From NCBI GenBank assembly GCA_021397835.1, contig JAJFZO010000724.1, positions 595,001 to 659,000 on the forward strand: a DNA stretch of 64,000 bases, given 5' to 3'. Source of the DNA: Moringa oleifera. Its lineage: Eukaryota > Streptophyta > Magnoliopsida > Brassicales > Moringaceae. The translations under genes and the position numbers were made by a program. Positions 1-12,289 of the stretch are shown here, in pieces. Each line of letters opens with the position of its first letter. Within the stretch, counting starts at the first letter, position 1. Below the pieces are notes generated by a model. That model saw only the letters and a list, made by a program, of their open reading frames with translations. It was not told the DNA's origin and did not search any database.

Positions 1-836
1 GGAGAATGACCAACTACCACCTTTTCTAGGACATTCTTTGTGCCAGAAAATTCCCCATCCGTATGATTGTGGCTGGGATTTCTCTCCATTTGACTAATCC
101 TATGCTCCAAATTCTTTAAGTGTTCCCGACCATGAGGGGATTCAACGTACTTCTCAATGTCTGCAACATCAATATCACCCTCCAAAGGACCTGGATGCTC
201 GTTCATATTGCACCTCAGAGGGGGGTAATCATAAGCAGGGAGATCATATTCGGCATCAATCTCAACCATGCTTGGGTTACGGCTAAACATACTCTTCTCA
301 CCCTCAGCCTCAGCCTCAGTGAGGCCGTAACTCATCAGCCGGTGCTTGTAAGCTTGCACCTCACAAGTAAGAGATTGAATGACCTGCTCTCTTTTATACA
401 GCAAATCCTCCAAAGCTGTCAGCTCCTGCTGGTCATGTGCCATTTTCTCTTCCGCAAAACGCTTGAACTGCCGAGCCTCCATTTGGATTTCAGCTTTCTC
501 CCTCTGCAACCTCAATATCATCGACATGGCCTCATTTGCAGCTGATGATGAAGCATTTCTCTCTTCATCCAGCTCAGCATACAAATCCTGTATAGCTTGC
601 TGTTGGCTACTAACAGTCTCGCGTAATGCAATACATTCATTTTCAACTTGGACTCTAGCATTTGAAAACAAATCAAACCCTGGTATAAAGAATCGTTCAC
701 CGACCTCAAACTCATCATATTTCCGTTTCACAGACCGAATCCAAGTACCTGAGGAACCACTAACCAAAGAACAATTACACCCACAATTACAACACTTCAC
801 GAAATCGCTGGGGGGAGAAAATATTTCGGAATCCAT
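1..836 (-). CDS. DUF593 (GTD-binding) myosin-binding protein, 5' part
   Basis: Reading down from the ATG at 836, one frame stays open for 278 codons to the left edge, so the gene continues outside the window. The N-terminus carries a Cys cluster (CCNCGCNC, residues 15-22). From about residue 75 to 165 there is the coiled-coil DUF593/GTD-binding domain, with family-typical blocks such as LYAELDEERNASSSAANEA, ILRLQREKAEIQMEARQF and ALEDLLYKREQVIQSL, then the conserved YGLTEAEAE. Known members (MYOB proteins, zein-binding/FLOURY1 relatives) bind the globular tail of plant class XI myosins on vesicles or the ER. No transmembrane stretch is visible in this part. The ATG is the first in-frame one, and the leader upstream has no better start. 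The exact MYOB subgroup cannot be settled from this fragment, though the Cys-rich N-terminus without an obvious membrane anchor recalls the MYOB7-like group. Confidence 0.9.
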   Translation of the reverse strand, partial: MDSEIFSPPSDFVKCCNCGCNCSLVSGSSGTWIRSVKRKYDEFEVGERFFIPGFDLFSNARVQVENECIALRETVSSQQQAIQDLYAELDEERNASSSAANEAMSMILRLQREKAEIQMEARQFKRFAEEKMAHDQQELTALEDLLYKREQVIQSLTCEVQAYKHRLMSYGLTEAEAEGEKSMFSRNPSMVEIDAEYDLPAYDYPPLRCNMNEHPGPLEGDIDVADIEKYVESPHGREHLKNLEHRISQMERNPSHNHTDGEFSGTKNVLEKVVVGHS

Positions 837-1800
837 AAACCAAATTGCATCCAATCCCAAACAACTCCAGATCAATTCATAGAGATGAAAAAGTTCTTAT
901 CTTTGTGTTCTCTATCCTCCCTCCTGAAATCTAGGTCCTAAAATTGACAATTCCTTCCCCCCTTTAACTCCAACAGCCAACTATTGCTCCTCCAGATCAA
1001 CCAACCATGCAAAAATCCCTCTAGAAACAAAAAAAAAAAAAAAATATTACGCATTAAGAAAACCTAAAGATCAGAGAAAGTCAAAAGTCTCTGCTTGCTT
1101 TGATGTAAAACATTCCAACAAAATTCAGCCAGCAAAACAATAAGCAGGGTCGAGCATTAAAATACAATTTTGCAAAAACTAACTCACGAATTACATTACG
1201 AATCTCTCCAAGCTGCACATAAACGATCAATTCAAACAAAAAAAAAAAGAATGTGTAAAACTCTTTCCTGCAAATTTCAAAAAAAAGAAAAAAAGAAAAA
1301 TAGAACATTCCGTTGAAACAAACCGAGACAGAGAGAGGACGAAGAGGGGATTGCCTTTTACCTTAGACGAAACAGAAGCGGAGAAAAGAGGCCAAAAAAG
1401 AGATAGTGACGTAGATTAAGTTTCCCTGGAAAATTCTCTTTCTCCTCAGACAACAATACGTGTATTCTGTTTTTCTCTCCTCTGTTCTCAAGATCACCCA
1501 CCAGCGAACAAACAGACCTGGGAAAATAATTCTCCCTCACTTCCCCGGAAAGTGAAAGGGAAAAAACGAAAAAGAAAAACAAGAATGGCGTTTGGAGGGA
1601 AGGAAAATCCACCAGAGGGGGAGAGAGGGATTTTCGAAACCCTAGATTTTTCTTTTTTAGTAGTTGGTTGTTTATTGGAGCTTGTTCCTATTCATCGTCA
1701 AGGTTTTCTCGATTTTCGTGCTCAAAGAGAGAGAGAGAGAGAGAGCGAAAGAGAGAGAAAAACTAAAAACATTTGTAAAAAATTAAAAAAAATTTAAAAA
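837..1800 (-). promoter_or_regulatory. Leader and promoter region of the MYOB gene
   Basis: No protein is recognised here. On the minus strand the DNA is pyrimidine- and T-rich, as in plant leaders. A possible leader intron has a donor reading AAG/GTAAAAGG at 1361-1360 and candidate acceptors ending in TTTGCAG (1268) or TTTCAG (924). An (AG)10 tract lies further upstream. Transcript data would be needed to place the start site and any leader intron. Confidence 0.4.
1726..1745. repeat. (AG)10 microsatellite
   Basis: Twenty bases of uninterrupted AG, followed by a broken continuation to about 1760. Read on the minus strand it is a CT tract near the likely start region of the MYOB gene, a common position for such tracts in plant leaders. 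Confidence 0.9.
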
Positions 1801-1989
1801 AATAGAGAACCAAAGGGACGTGATTTTGGCAACACAACAGAAACAAAACAGTGCACGGAGAGGAAAGAAAAATGGACGGCTGATGATTGGATCGGTTACG
1901 ATGAATTTGCTGGTGGAGTGTCGCAAATCGGAGATTACAACTCAATTAACGTGTTCTGGTTTCACTAATCACAGAGGGTGAATCAACTA

Positions 1990-4200
1990 ATTATGCGAAA
2001 ATTCAACCTTTTTGATAATATCCAAATGGTCAGAGGCTGTGAGATGGCTTACTGTGAGCTTGCGTGTAGTCTATCTGAACTCGGCAAATTATGTCAAACT
2101 ATAATCAAACCGGTATGTCAATGTATCATCATCATTAGATAATTTCATCCTTCAATCATCAAAGAAAAAGCAGCCACTCCCACGATGGCGTTTTAATAAA
2201 TAAAGAGGATACGAGAGGAGTTTTGTGGGATTTTAAACCAAAAAATTTCATCACGAACACACTTTTAACTTGGAAAAAAAAAGGGAAAATTATTAAAGCT
2301 TTTACCAAGAAATAATCAACTTAGTAAAAAGAAGTAGCTTTATGACATTTTCAACCCTATTGTTTTGATTAATCAATTATGGATAATATATCTTGCACAG
2401 TGATAAAATAGGAATTTACTAGCATCTTGGTGCAAGGTAGAATGAGATCTAAACCATTAAAACTGTGGAATAAAAGCGAGTTAGCATGGATGGGTTGAGT
2501 AAACCTAATGGATTAATTAATTATTTGATAATAATTCTTTATCTAAAAAATTATTTTAAAAATTTTATTATTGAGATAAAATTCTTGAAACCTTATTTTT
2601 ATCCTAATCTTTTATTTCAAAACTTCTTAAATTTTATCTCAATCAAGTTTTAAATATTTATTTAAAATTTTAAATATTTAAATAATAAATTTGAAAATAA
2701 ATTTAATCTTTATTAAAGATAATATTTATTTTTTTATAATTATCTGATCCTATTGTATATTCTTTATTTTTAAAGTGAAGAGAGAGGCTCATTTTTCTCA
2801 TTATATTTTAAAAATTTTTTAGCGGAAAATATATTATTTCACGTTTGGTTTGGTTTGGTTTGACAAAGATAAGCATATTATCCAACTATATAAATTTGTT
2901 TGCCCCCTTTTTGTTTTTTTGATTTATTTATTTATATTGTTGTTATTATCTTTAAATTGTTATTTTTGTTTTTCTTAAAGTTTTTGGTTACAATTTTTGA
3001 TTATGCATAAGATTTTTATTATAATTTAAAGATGAAAAATTAAGTTCCATCAAGTTTGAGATCCAAAAATTTGACAATTTTAATTATTCAATTTAGAAGT
3101 TGAATATGTATGTGAATGAAAAACATGTTGCTGAGACATATTTGAAATAGAAAATAAACTAGAGTTGTTTGAATATAAAATAAACTAAAAGAGATTTTTT
3201 TATATTAATTTTGTTAAAAGAGATAATTGATAATAATAGATATTCATTTTATAAGTAGTTTTATTGAAAAAAAATTATTACCAAAAAAAATTCTGATTGC
3301 AAAAGGATTATGACGGACATGTTCTAAACTTCTAAACTAATTAAAGAAATCAATTTGACAATTAAGGATGCATACAGTCATGTGAATGATAACGTGTTTT
3401 AGGCTTGGTCAAAGAAGTTTGAAATTTAAAATAAGCTAGAGAAGATGTTTGATGTTGATTTGTTAAAAGTGATAATTAGTAATAATAGATATTTTGCAAA
3501 AAAAAAAAAAAAGATTGCAAAAGTTCTTTAAAAAAATAAAAAAACATAATATATATCAAAATAACCCAAATTTAGTAATTTCTATATTACTATTGTTCTT
3601 TGTTTATGAAAGTTTAATGAGATGGGGAGAAGTTTTTCTATTTTTATATGAAGCAAATCCAACCAACCAAAGCATTCATGTATCCGTAAATAATTTACTA
3701 ATTACAAGTGCCAATATTACCATGTTATAAACTTGAAAGAACGCAAAATTGGTTAGAGATTTTAAATGAAGTCGGAGCTGCCTATGGGATTCTTTAAGAA
3801 ATATATTGAAAGAGAGATTTAGGAATGAGAAAGATAGTTTTTCCAAGAATATTTTGTATCACATGAATTTAAGTATATTATTTCTCTATTTTCTTGGATG
3901 CAAAATTGATAGATGAGACACAAAATAATTTTTAATTTTTATATTTCATAAAATACTTGGAAATGCGATATGAATATTGTAAAATAATATTTTATTTAAT
4001 TAAAAAATATTAATAAAGTAATTCAAAGGGCAAGAGACAGATTTTTCAATTAATGTTGAGTGTTTATATAAAATTTTTAAAAATATTTTTATAATAATAA
4101 TATAAAAAATAGATAACAAAACTTTTTTAATTAATTAATTATTAAATTATTATATGTTTTTATTTTTTAAAAATCTAATATTATTCTATTAGACTTGCAA
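1990..4200. other. AT-rich intergenic DNA between divergent MYOB and CDC20 genes
   Basis: No gene is recognised. The stretch contains a diverged direct duplication: about 3070-3250 and 3340-3495 share order and wording, for example TTGTTAAAAGNGATAATT followed by AATAATAGATATT in both. Short frames here are low-complexity and unsupported. Confidence 0.6.
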
Positions 4201-4207
4201 TACTAAT

Positions 4208-4211
<4 letters not shown>

Positions 4212-4239
<28 letters not shown>
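4212..4239. repeat. (TA)n microsatellite
   Basis: An uninterrupted TA run of about 28 bases followed by TTATTATTATT. It marks the upstream edge of the CDC20 promoter. Confidence 0.95.
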
Positions 4240-4243
<4 letters not shown>

Positions 4244-4290
4244 TTATTATTCATTGAATGACCAGTATGACTTGTTTGGTACGAGCCTCT

Positions 4291-4299
4291 GGCGGGAAA
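4291..4299. promoter_or_regulatory. E2F-type site upstream of CDC20
   Basis: GGCGGGAAA is the reverse complement of TTTCCCGCC, the canonical E2F/DP site. It lies about 235 bp upstream of the TATA box and 530 bp upstream of the CDC20 start codon. A weaker relative, GCGGGAG, lies near 4367. The site is seen; its function is inferred. Confidence 0.5.
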
Positions 4300-4442
4300 C
4301 ACTTAGGCCGGCCCAACTGTCAGGGGTTAAACAAGAATAATTTTTGGATCCCAAACAGCGCCTTAGCGGGAGGACATTGTTTCGGCTGCCACGGAATTAC
4401 TATGTTGCCCCTCCATTAGGGGATATTTTCGTCAGACTGGGA

Positions 4443-4452
4443 TCAACGGCTA
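4443..4452 (+). promoter_or_regulatory. MSA-like mitotic element upstream of CDC20
   Basis: TCAACGGCTA contains the AACGG core of M-phase-specific activator elements bound by three-repeat MYB proteins, and the 3' side fits the consensus YYA. The 5' side fits less well. Its position about 80 bp before the TATA box suits a G2/M gene. Confidence 0.45.
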
Positions 4453-4526
4453 CTTGCCTTCACCGACTGAAACCGTCTTAGAAATCTTCAAAACCAGAGA
4501 GAAAAAGGAAAACACTCGTTACCATT

Positions 4527-4533
4527 TATATAA
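4527..4533 (+). promoter_or_regulatory. CDC20 TATA box
   Basis: TATATAA sits in otherwise mixed sequence. It is followed by a pyrimidine-rich leader (4590-4640, CTCTCTCC type) and then the start codon at 4823. Part of 4640-4766 may be a leader intron, since the DNA turns T-rich and ends in TTTTGCAG at about 4766. Confidence 0.55.
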
Positions 4534-4822
4534 GTTTTCTCTTTCATTCATCTGATAAATTTCTCAAACAGACCGTGGGCTCACTCCTCTAAGAAATAGC
4601 TGCTACTCTCTCCCTCTTTCACTCTCTCGCTCTGCAATCAACAAGTGGAAGCCAGATCTCGAATTCGCTTTTCCGTTTCCATCGCGTTATCTTTTTAAAG
4701 TTTTTCATTTTAATTATTTTTCTTCTGTTGATTTCAGTTGCTTTAATCTCATCTCTTGTTTTGCAGGACTGGATTTTCTTGTTTTTGTATTTGTTGCTTT
4801 GTGCATCTCTCTGTTTCTCGCA

Positions 4823-7086
4823 ATGGATGCGGGATCAATGGATTCTTCGAAGAAGATCCAATGTAGAAGCCCTCTTCAAGAGCTTCTTCACAGAAAAAAA
4901 TCAAAGGAAAATGTATGTAGTCTCTCTTTTATGTCAATAATTTCATCTTCTTGATTCAATATCTACATTATTGCTGCACAAACTTCTCTTGAAATTCGGT
5001 CTTCTAGTCTGAATTTCGTTGGCGTATTATCTTTTATTTGTTTCTTTTAGGGTTATCATCTTTCAAAGAAACTGGAAAATGGAAAAGAAGAAAAACTTAA
5101 GGCCCAAAGTAGTTGAATTGATTGACATTTATTCCCCAAAATTTTCTTTAGCGAGCAGAATATACGCCTACGATGATTCTTGTTTATTTTAAGTTTCTGA
5201 TTTGCATGCTATCAACAGTTGGACAGGTTCATCCCAAATAGGTCTGCTATGGATTTCGACTATGCGCATATAATGCTGACGCAAGGGAGGAAAGGCAGAG
5301 AAAACCCATCTACTGTGTCTTCCCCTGCGAAAGAGGCTTACCAGAAGCGCTTGGCCGAGACCTTCAATATGAACAGGACACGAATCTTGGCATTCAAAAA
5401 TAAGCCACCAAAACCGATTGATCCATTTGCAGGGGACATGTTTTTGCGTTCTACTAATCAGTCTAAACCTTCCAATCCACGTCGACACATTCCTCAGGTA
5501 TGCACTCATTCTAGTCGGTAACTAGATTGATTTAAGCTTACAACTGAGAGTTCCAGGCCTGTTAGAAACCGGAACTTATGTGCTCCGATTGGGAGCACAA
5601 CGTATTTTGATTATATAGTAAAGTGGGGAAGGTCGAGCTATGCCCCAATTCGTTTATTAGATTTGGAGATCTTTTCCCCTACATCTTTTTACTTATATTT
5701 GATAATTTTACTCAATTAGGAAGAAGTCTAAATTAGTACAAGTTCTGAACTTCAGGGTTAATCAAAGTGCATGCAATTTCTCAATCTTTAGAATGTTATT
5801 ATATTTTATAGAGAAAAAAAATCGTGGTCTAATTAATGGTTGGCAATTTGGTTTTACAGAGCTCTGAAAGAACTCTGGACGCTCCAGAAATTGTGGATGA
5901 TTTTTACTTGAATTTGCTGGACTGGGGTAGTAACAATGTGCTTGCAATAGCTCTCAGTAACACAGTGTATCTCTGGGATGCTTCAGATGGCTCTACCTCA
6001 GAACTGATCACCACTCAGGATGAAGATGGCCCCATTACAAGCCTTAGCTGGGCTCCTGATGGGCGGCATATTGCCATTGGTCTCAGCAATTCCCATGTTC
6101 AGCTGTGGGATTGCCTATCAAGACGAAAGGTTTGAGTGTTTCCAATTAATTTCTGAGGATAGTCTTCGTTTCTTGGCATTGCGACCATTTTTAATTATGT
6201 TCTTCTTCATATGAGCTGATGAATTTTAGTCTGTTTTTCATTGTTTTTGCAGCTAAGAACATTGTTAGGTGGTCATCGATCACGGGTAGATGCTATGGCA
6301 TGGAATAGTCACATACTTACAACTGGAGGAATGGATAGCAAGGTAGTTGATAATGACGTCAGAATTAGAGAACACATTGTTGGGACTTACAGGGGACACC
6401 GGCAAGAGGTTTGTGGACTAAAATGGTCAGCCTCTGGCCGGCAATTGGCAAGTGGAGGGAATGATAATTTGCTATTTATATGGGATAGATCAATGGCCTC
6501 CTCAAGCTCTCAGACACAGTGGCTTCACAGGCAGGATGACCACACAGCTGCAGTGAAGGCCCTTGCTTGGTGTCCATTCCAAGCCAATTTGTTAGCCTCA
6601 GGTGGAGGCGCCAGTGATCGGACCATTAAGTTCTGGAATACCCACACGGGTGCTTGCTTGAATTCGGTGGACACTGGCTCTCAGGTCTGCGCTCTGCTGT
6701 GGAGCAAGCATGACCGTGAACTACTTAGTTCTCATGGGTTTTCGCAGAATCAACTCACTCTGTGGAAATACCCATCAATGGCAAAGATGGCAGAACTTTT
6801 TGGTCATACCTCCAGAGTCCTATACATGACTCAGGTACAAGCAGTGACTTGATTAATTTAGACTTTTACCTTCGAATTTTCCAAACATATTTTTCTCTTT
6901 GTTCTTGTTCTGATGATTTCTTGTTTGCTATCATGATTCTTTCAGAGCCCAGATGGATATAGCGTGGCTACTGCAGCTGGAGATGAAACTCTTAGATTCT
7001 GGAATATCTTTGGGACCCCTGAAGTGGCAAAAACTGCACCCAAAGCAAACCCTGAGCCATTTGCCAATTTGAGCCGCATTCGTTGA
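4823..7086 (+). CDS. CDC20: CDC20, activator of the anaphase-promoting complex
   Basis: Five exons, all phase 0 with GT-AG borders: 4823-4912, 5219-5497, 5860-6129, 6253-6834 and 6946-7086, giving 453 aa, close to Arabidopsis CDC20.1. CDC20 brings substrates such as mitotic cyclins and securin to the APC/C ubiquitin ligase and is the target of the spindle checkpoint. Visible motifs: KEN at 28-30 just before the C-box DRFIPNR (32-38); a Mad2-interacting-type motif RILAF (85-89); [19 protein letters not shown] leading into seven WD40 repeats from about residue 140 to 440 ([47 protein letters not shown]); and the C-terminal Ile-Arg tail that docks on the APC/C. No frameshift or missing motif was found. 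Likely a functional gene. Plant genomes often hold several copies, so the copy number is not addressed here. Confidence 0.97.
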
Positions 7087-9470
7087 AGATTGTGAAAAGG
7101 ACAATTATTCTTTTCATCAAATGGAGAACAGAAGGCAAAGAAGCAGAATGCGATCAGCTTTCTTTTGGCTTTTGTTGTACTTGATGACTGTATGATAGTT
7201 AATACCAACCAATTTATATGTAGGATGTACTTGTCATCAAGTTATTAATACCGTATAGTAAACCTTTCATTGTATAGGCAGCTTCTTGTGGATTGATGTC
7301 AAATGCTACAAGAGGGCATGAGACTGGCGACTGGACTGATAAAAGGAGAAAGCTTATTAGAGGGCTCATGGTCAGTGAGCAGAAAGCTTACAGAATTCAG
7401 TGTATGTGATGAAACATGAACCATTGATGTAAATTGTCTTTTTTCTCCATTCTCTGTGTCTTGTAACTGTTAGTTTTGATGATGTATTTATCGATGAGCC
7501 TTTTATTTTTCCTTTACAATATTGGCCACTTTGTTTTCACTTCATTTGAGTTCCTAGGTGGTGCATATAAATATGAATTTCATTGAAAAAACTCAAAGTG
7601 TGTCTAAATTTTAAAAAGATTAGCTTTAAAGTCATCCTTTAGCTCATGGCTTACGGGTCTGATTTGTGTATGGTTTAATCTATTGAGTTTTAGCTCGATT
7701 AATTTATTAATAAAGTCAAATTAAGATAGTTTATTTGAAAAAATAGGCCGGGTCATAAGTTTAAAATTTTGAAGTAGATTGTCAAATGGACCATCTCATT
7801 AAGATTAATTATTGGACTATAAAATCAGGTTATATTTAGATTAACTCATTATAACTAAAAATGATTAGAATTGAATTGTATTTGGGCTAACCCGTTAAGA
7901 TCAATAAATGTATCATATTTGAATTAACTTATTAAGGCTAACAAATTGATCATATTTAAGCATACTCAATTAAGTCATTAATAAGTTTTAGTTTGATAGA
8001 TATAATTAAGTTAATTTATAATCATTATTTATTAAACATTTTTGACATTTTTTATAATTGAAACACGTCTATGTTTGAAGGATTCAAATTTGACAAATAA
8101 AAAAATGTAAGACAATTCAAGATTAAAAGAAATGACAAAATAGTTAGCAAATATCAACTAGTTGAATGTAATGATATTATCCCGACGTTTGAAGGCTGAA
8201 TAATAGATACAAATTTATGTGATATTTTTAATTTAAAGATGTAATTATTTGAATAATGGAATTTAGATGCATATGATTGATAAGTGAGTAAGTGTCAATC
8301 CAGTTGGGATGTACTTATATTGTAGTGATGCATCAATTTTTTAAAATTATATTTATTTAATTAAACATAATTATTTTATTTAATACTATATACAAATAAT
8401 ATTTTTATATTATCTATTTTAAAATTAATAAATAATATAATTTATTAAATATTAACTTGCATGTACAAATAATAAAACTTATATAAGGTCATATATTTTT
8501 ATTAGGTTTACATAAACATACATAAAATTTACATAAAGCTGAAAATAACCCACATAAAACTCAAATAAAACCTGTTTAAGACCTAAAAATAAAGTCCAAA
8601 TAAAGCTCGTTTAAGACCCAAAAATAGCTCACATAAAGCCCAACAAATTAAGCTCGTGAAGAAATTATGGATCATATATTTTTAAATGGTCGAGTCTAGG
8701 CCGACTTATTAAGTTAGAAGGTCCATCAGATAATGGGTTAGGACGAACTTCGACCATAAATTTTTGGGTTGCCGAGCCTAACTTTAAAGATTACTATCAA
8801 TGGTTTAGCTTGAGATAGCAAGATGAAGAACAATTTCAAGAGTTCATAAGGTGGGTATAGTTTCATATTCAACAACAAACTATTATGTGCACTCAATTGG
8901 TGCTTTATGGTTGGGCCTTATTGTTGTCCCATAGAATGCTCATAATGCAACTCAAAATGGGTTTCACTTTTGCATAAGTCTCTATTGGCTTCCAATTATC
9001 CAATATATAACAAAAGATGAAGAAATCTTATAAATTGTATAATCTAATGTAAGGCTGGTGAAAAAAAGAGCTAGTAAGATCCACAGGTCCATTTCTAAAT
9101 GGTTTTCTTTAAGTAAAGGTAAAAGGTCAAATGGCCTCACTTGGACCATTACATAAAATTCTCTGGTTTATTTTAGATTTGTTAATTACATTTCAAAACT
9201 TCAAGATCCTTTGAGTATACATATGGATAATAATACTTCTTTTGAAGTAGAGAACTATAATTGAAAAATTAATTTAAGGGACTAAAGTGTCTTTTTTTTT
9301 AAAAATAAAATCTAGATTTCTTAGTGATAATTAGCAAATTGAATTCTTTAGAAATACTTAGTGATAATTAGCAAATTGAAACCCTTGAAATTCTTTAGAA
9401 ATCAAATTGATGGGTTTTTCTCTCCTTGTTAAGAGTCTTTAATTTGTGTTACTTCATAGTTTTTAGTTTT
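7087..9470. other. CDC20 3' region and AT-rich intergenic DNA
   Basis: The first 400 bases are likely 3' UTR of CDC20. Beyond that no gene is seen. Parts (7620-8000 and 8480-8800) are full of short related phrases such as TAAGACC(T/C)AAAAATA and AAAGCTCGTTTAAGACC, which look like decayed repeat DNA. At 9319-9380 a 24-base phrase beginning CTTAGTGATAATTAGCAAAT occurs twice, 38 bp apart. Confidence 0.5.
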
Positions 9471-9479
9471 CTTATGAAA

Positions 9480-10930
9480 TCTAGTTTTGCAGATCTATTG
9501 ATCCCAAATAAGGAGGAAGATGACTTAGTTTTGGATGTTAGAAAAGGGCCTGATCAACAGATTGAATAGTTTGAACACTATTAGGTTGGACCTTTCCTGG
9601 TTGCTTCTGCTATCAATTTCAATGTCATAAAGAATCATATAGCGGCTATATGGAAGTCGGGAAAGGGTGTCTATGTGAAAGACATCAATGATTGTGTTTT
9701 CTTGTTCTAGTTTTTTCATCTTGTTGATGTGAAAAGAGTTCACAATGATGGTCCATGGACATATATGACAAGCATTTGTTGATCTTTCATAAGTTTGAAA
9801 CCTGGTGATATACCATTTCAAAATTTTCTTATTAATGTAGATTTTTGGGTGCAAGTCTATGATTGTCCCATTGGATTTATGTCTTTAGGGGTGGGAAAAT
9901 AACTTGGAAATTTTATCAGAGAATTCTTTGAATATGATACAGAGAATAATTCAACGATGTGGTCATATTGTATAAGGATTATGTTAAAAATGGATATTAG
10001 ATTGCCACTAAAATGTTTCGAAAAGATTGAAAGGATTGGTGGTGAGTGGTTAAAAGTAAACTTTCAAATATAAAAAGCTACCATCATTTTATGTTCATAT
10101 GTGAGAGGTTGGGACATGTTGAATTTTTTGTGATGTTTCATTTCCTTCGAGCTCTTATTAGGAGGACTGCCAACCTTGGTAGAGAAAGATGGTTGAGAAA
10201 TAATTCAGGGGTAGTTGATATTGGTGAAAGAAGTTTCAAGTCAGTTTGTTTCAACAGAGGAGGGTGACAAAGTCAATGGTCTTGTAAACTTGGAAACTAG
10301 CCATAGAGGAGTGATTGGCAAGAAATTAAAGGAAGGCAATTTGAATTTAACACAAATTAATTCTTGATTTATTATTGGAAAGGTAATTGATTATGGTTAA
10401 GGGTCGTAAGATAATGAGGAAGGAAATCGGTTGAAAAATTGTTAGATGATAAGAAGAAAAGGCGAGACAACCCATAATATGCTGATCATGTCAAGTTTGA
10501 AATACGAGGATTGGGTCATTCTTGGGTACTTCAAACAAGCTACGAGGATTGGACCTTTCTCGAGCAGTTTAAACATTGTAGTAGAGAGTATGTAAAATAT
10601 GCATTTCAAACACGGATAAATTACCATAAAAAAGGTATTTATGTTCCTTTGTCTTATATAGTATATGTAATGCAGACACCAAGAATTGTTGGCATTTATT
10701 TGTTACTTGTCCTTTTGTCCAACAATGTTAGAGAGAGGATTAATCTTTTGGTAAAGATATTATGATCGACAAGGTTGGTGGCTTTTGCAATTTGGTGTTT
10801 GAAGTTCTTAAATTTATAAGTGATGAGAAGGAGAAAGGAGATTTCATAATGTTAATCTTGAGTATATGGAGGCAACATAAACAATCAGTTTTGGAATAAA
10901 TACTTATAAATTTGCTATTGAAGTTTTTTT
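9480..10930 (+). mobile_element. LINE relic: ORF1-like (DUF4283/zinc knuckle) and zf-RVT/RNase H end
   Basis: With many stops and shifts, plus-strand frames give the ORF1 pattern of plant L1 elements: GPWTYMTS, SLKPGDIPFQ, VDFWVQVYDCPIGFMSLGVG, LPLKCFEKIERIGGEW and a decayed Cys-knuckle (CERLGHVEFF) up to about 10140. From 10690 the frame reads WHLFVTCPFVQQC, the zf-RVT signature, then a stretch ending SIWRQHKQS near 10880, where plant LINEs have the RNase H-side W-(X)n-RN motif. The endonuclease and most of the reverse transcriptase expected in between are absent, so the copy is internally deleted. Not functional. Confidence 0.7.
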
Positions 10931-11159
10931 TTTTAGCAAAAAAATGCCTTATATGATTGGCTTAATGCTAGGAAGGTAAGAGACGAAATAAAGGTAATAC
11001 ATTTTTCTAATCATAATGATACTTTATGGAATGTGTTTCATTTCTTATCAAAGAAAGATGTAGAAGGAAAAAAAAATATGATCTTCGGACTGCTATGTGA
11101 GAAAAAAAGAATTATATATAATGGAATGTGTTTGAAACCAAATAGCCACCTAATTAATG

Positions 11160-11893
11160 ACTTATTTTTAATCATACAATTAATAATGGGAGATCATGAT
11201 CACTAAATGGATCGAGGAAAATGGAAGTGACCTTATAATTTCTCATCTCTTATCTTTAATGAATATTTAGGTCTTTTCAATCAGTGAAGTTCACTGTTCC
11301 TTATCCAATAGGTGATAAGCATCATAACATATATAAAGAGAATAATGTACCAATATTTTTTATGAAGTTACAAGTGTTATTATTAGTTTTGATAAATTCA
11401 ACTTCATGATAAGCATGAAGCTAATTTGAATCTGTCAAAAAGTTGTGGCATAATGAGACATTACATGTTGAATTAAATCTTACCCAAAATGGAGAAATTT
11501 TGATTAACACTTGATTTATTGTGTGAAAATCTTTGAAAGAATTAACATCAAGCACTGACAATCTAGAGAGATCAAAGTTTAGTTCCTTATAATAACTTTT
11601 TGTATATTAATTATTACTAGATAAAATAATTTTCAACGTTGTTGAACGATTAGCCTAGACTTTTTGCACATGGTCATAGCCACATGAAACGTTTTATAAA
11701 GCAAACTAAACAAACAGATTATGGCATCTAATTTATTATTATTGGAGTGATTTGTAACATTAATGCATTTGTTGCATTATCATTAAAGTTCATCATTTCG
11801 TTACTTTGTGTCATGCATGGGAGAGTTGCCAAAATCTTAATATATCTATAATCGTCACTTATGTCAAGTAGCCCTAAAGCAAAATATTAATTA
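11160..11893. repeat. Dispersed ~700-bp block, copy A
   Basis: Shares order and wording with 24571-25190 and 40146-40835. Shared phrases include ATCACTAAATGG/ATCACCAAATGG, ATAGGTGATAAG..CATCAT, GCATAATGAGACATTACATG and GAGTGATTTG. Copies B and C lie near carboxylesterase DNA; this copy does not. No coding frame is seen in it. It may be a transposable element or an old fragment of the carboxylesterase 3' flank. Confidence 0.65.
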
Positions 11894-12289
11894 ACATAAT
11901 ATATATAAAAAATAAAATCATGACCTAAAGTCGATTGATATCAAATTTCAATGAACCTTTCATAGTAACGGATCAGGACTAAACTCATTGATTTAAAAAA
12001 TATATGACTCATGATTTATTTATGGGCTTTGTTCATTGGACCACATTGATGAGTTATGCTATTAAGCTTTAAACGAGCAATTTTAATATATTTTAAACTT
12101 GTTATATGTGTGTCGGCCCAATAAATTTTATATAAATAAATTTTATAGTTAATCTTATTTATTATTTTTTTAAAAAATATAAATAAATAAATCTTAGCAT
12201 ACAAAAAAATACTAATAAAAATAATATCATTACCAAAAATAAGGTTTTTGGATGGTTTTAATTGCAATTCTTAATGGTCAAAATTGTTA

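Noticed and set aside
1552..1797. 81-codon plus-strand frame rich in Arg/Glu/Lys
   Set aside because: It is read-through of the purine side of the MYOB leader and the AG microsatellite; the composition explains it fully.
5189..5509. 106-codon minus-strand frame
   Set aside because: Antisense of CDC20 exon 2.
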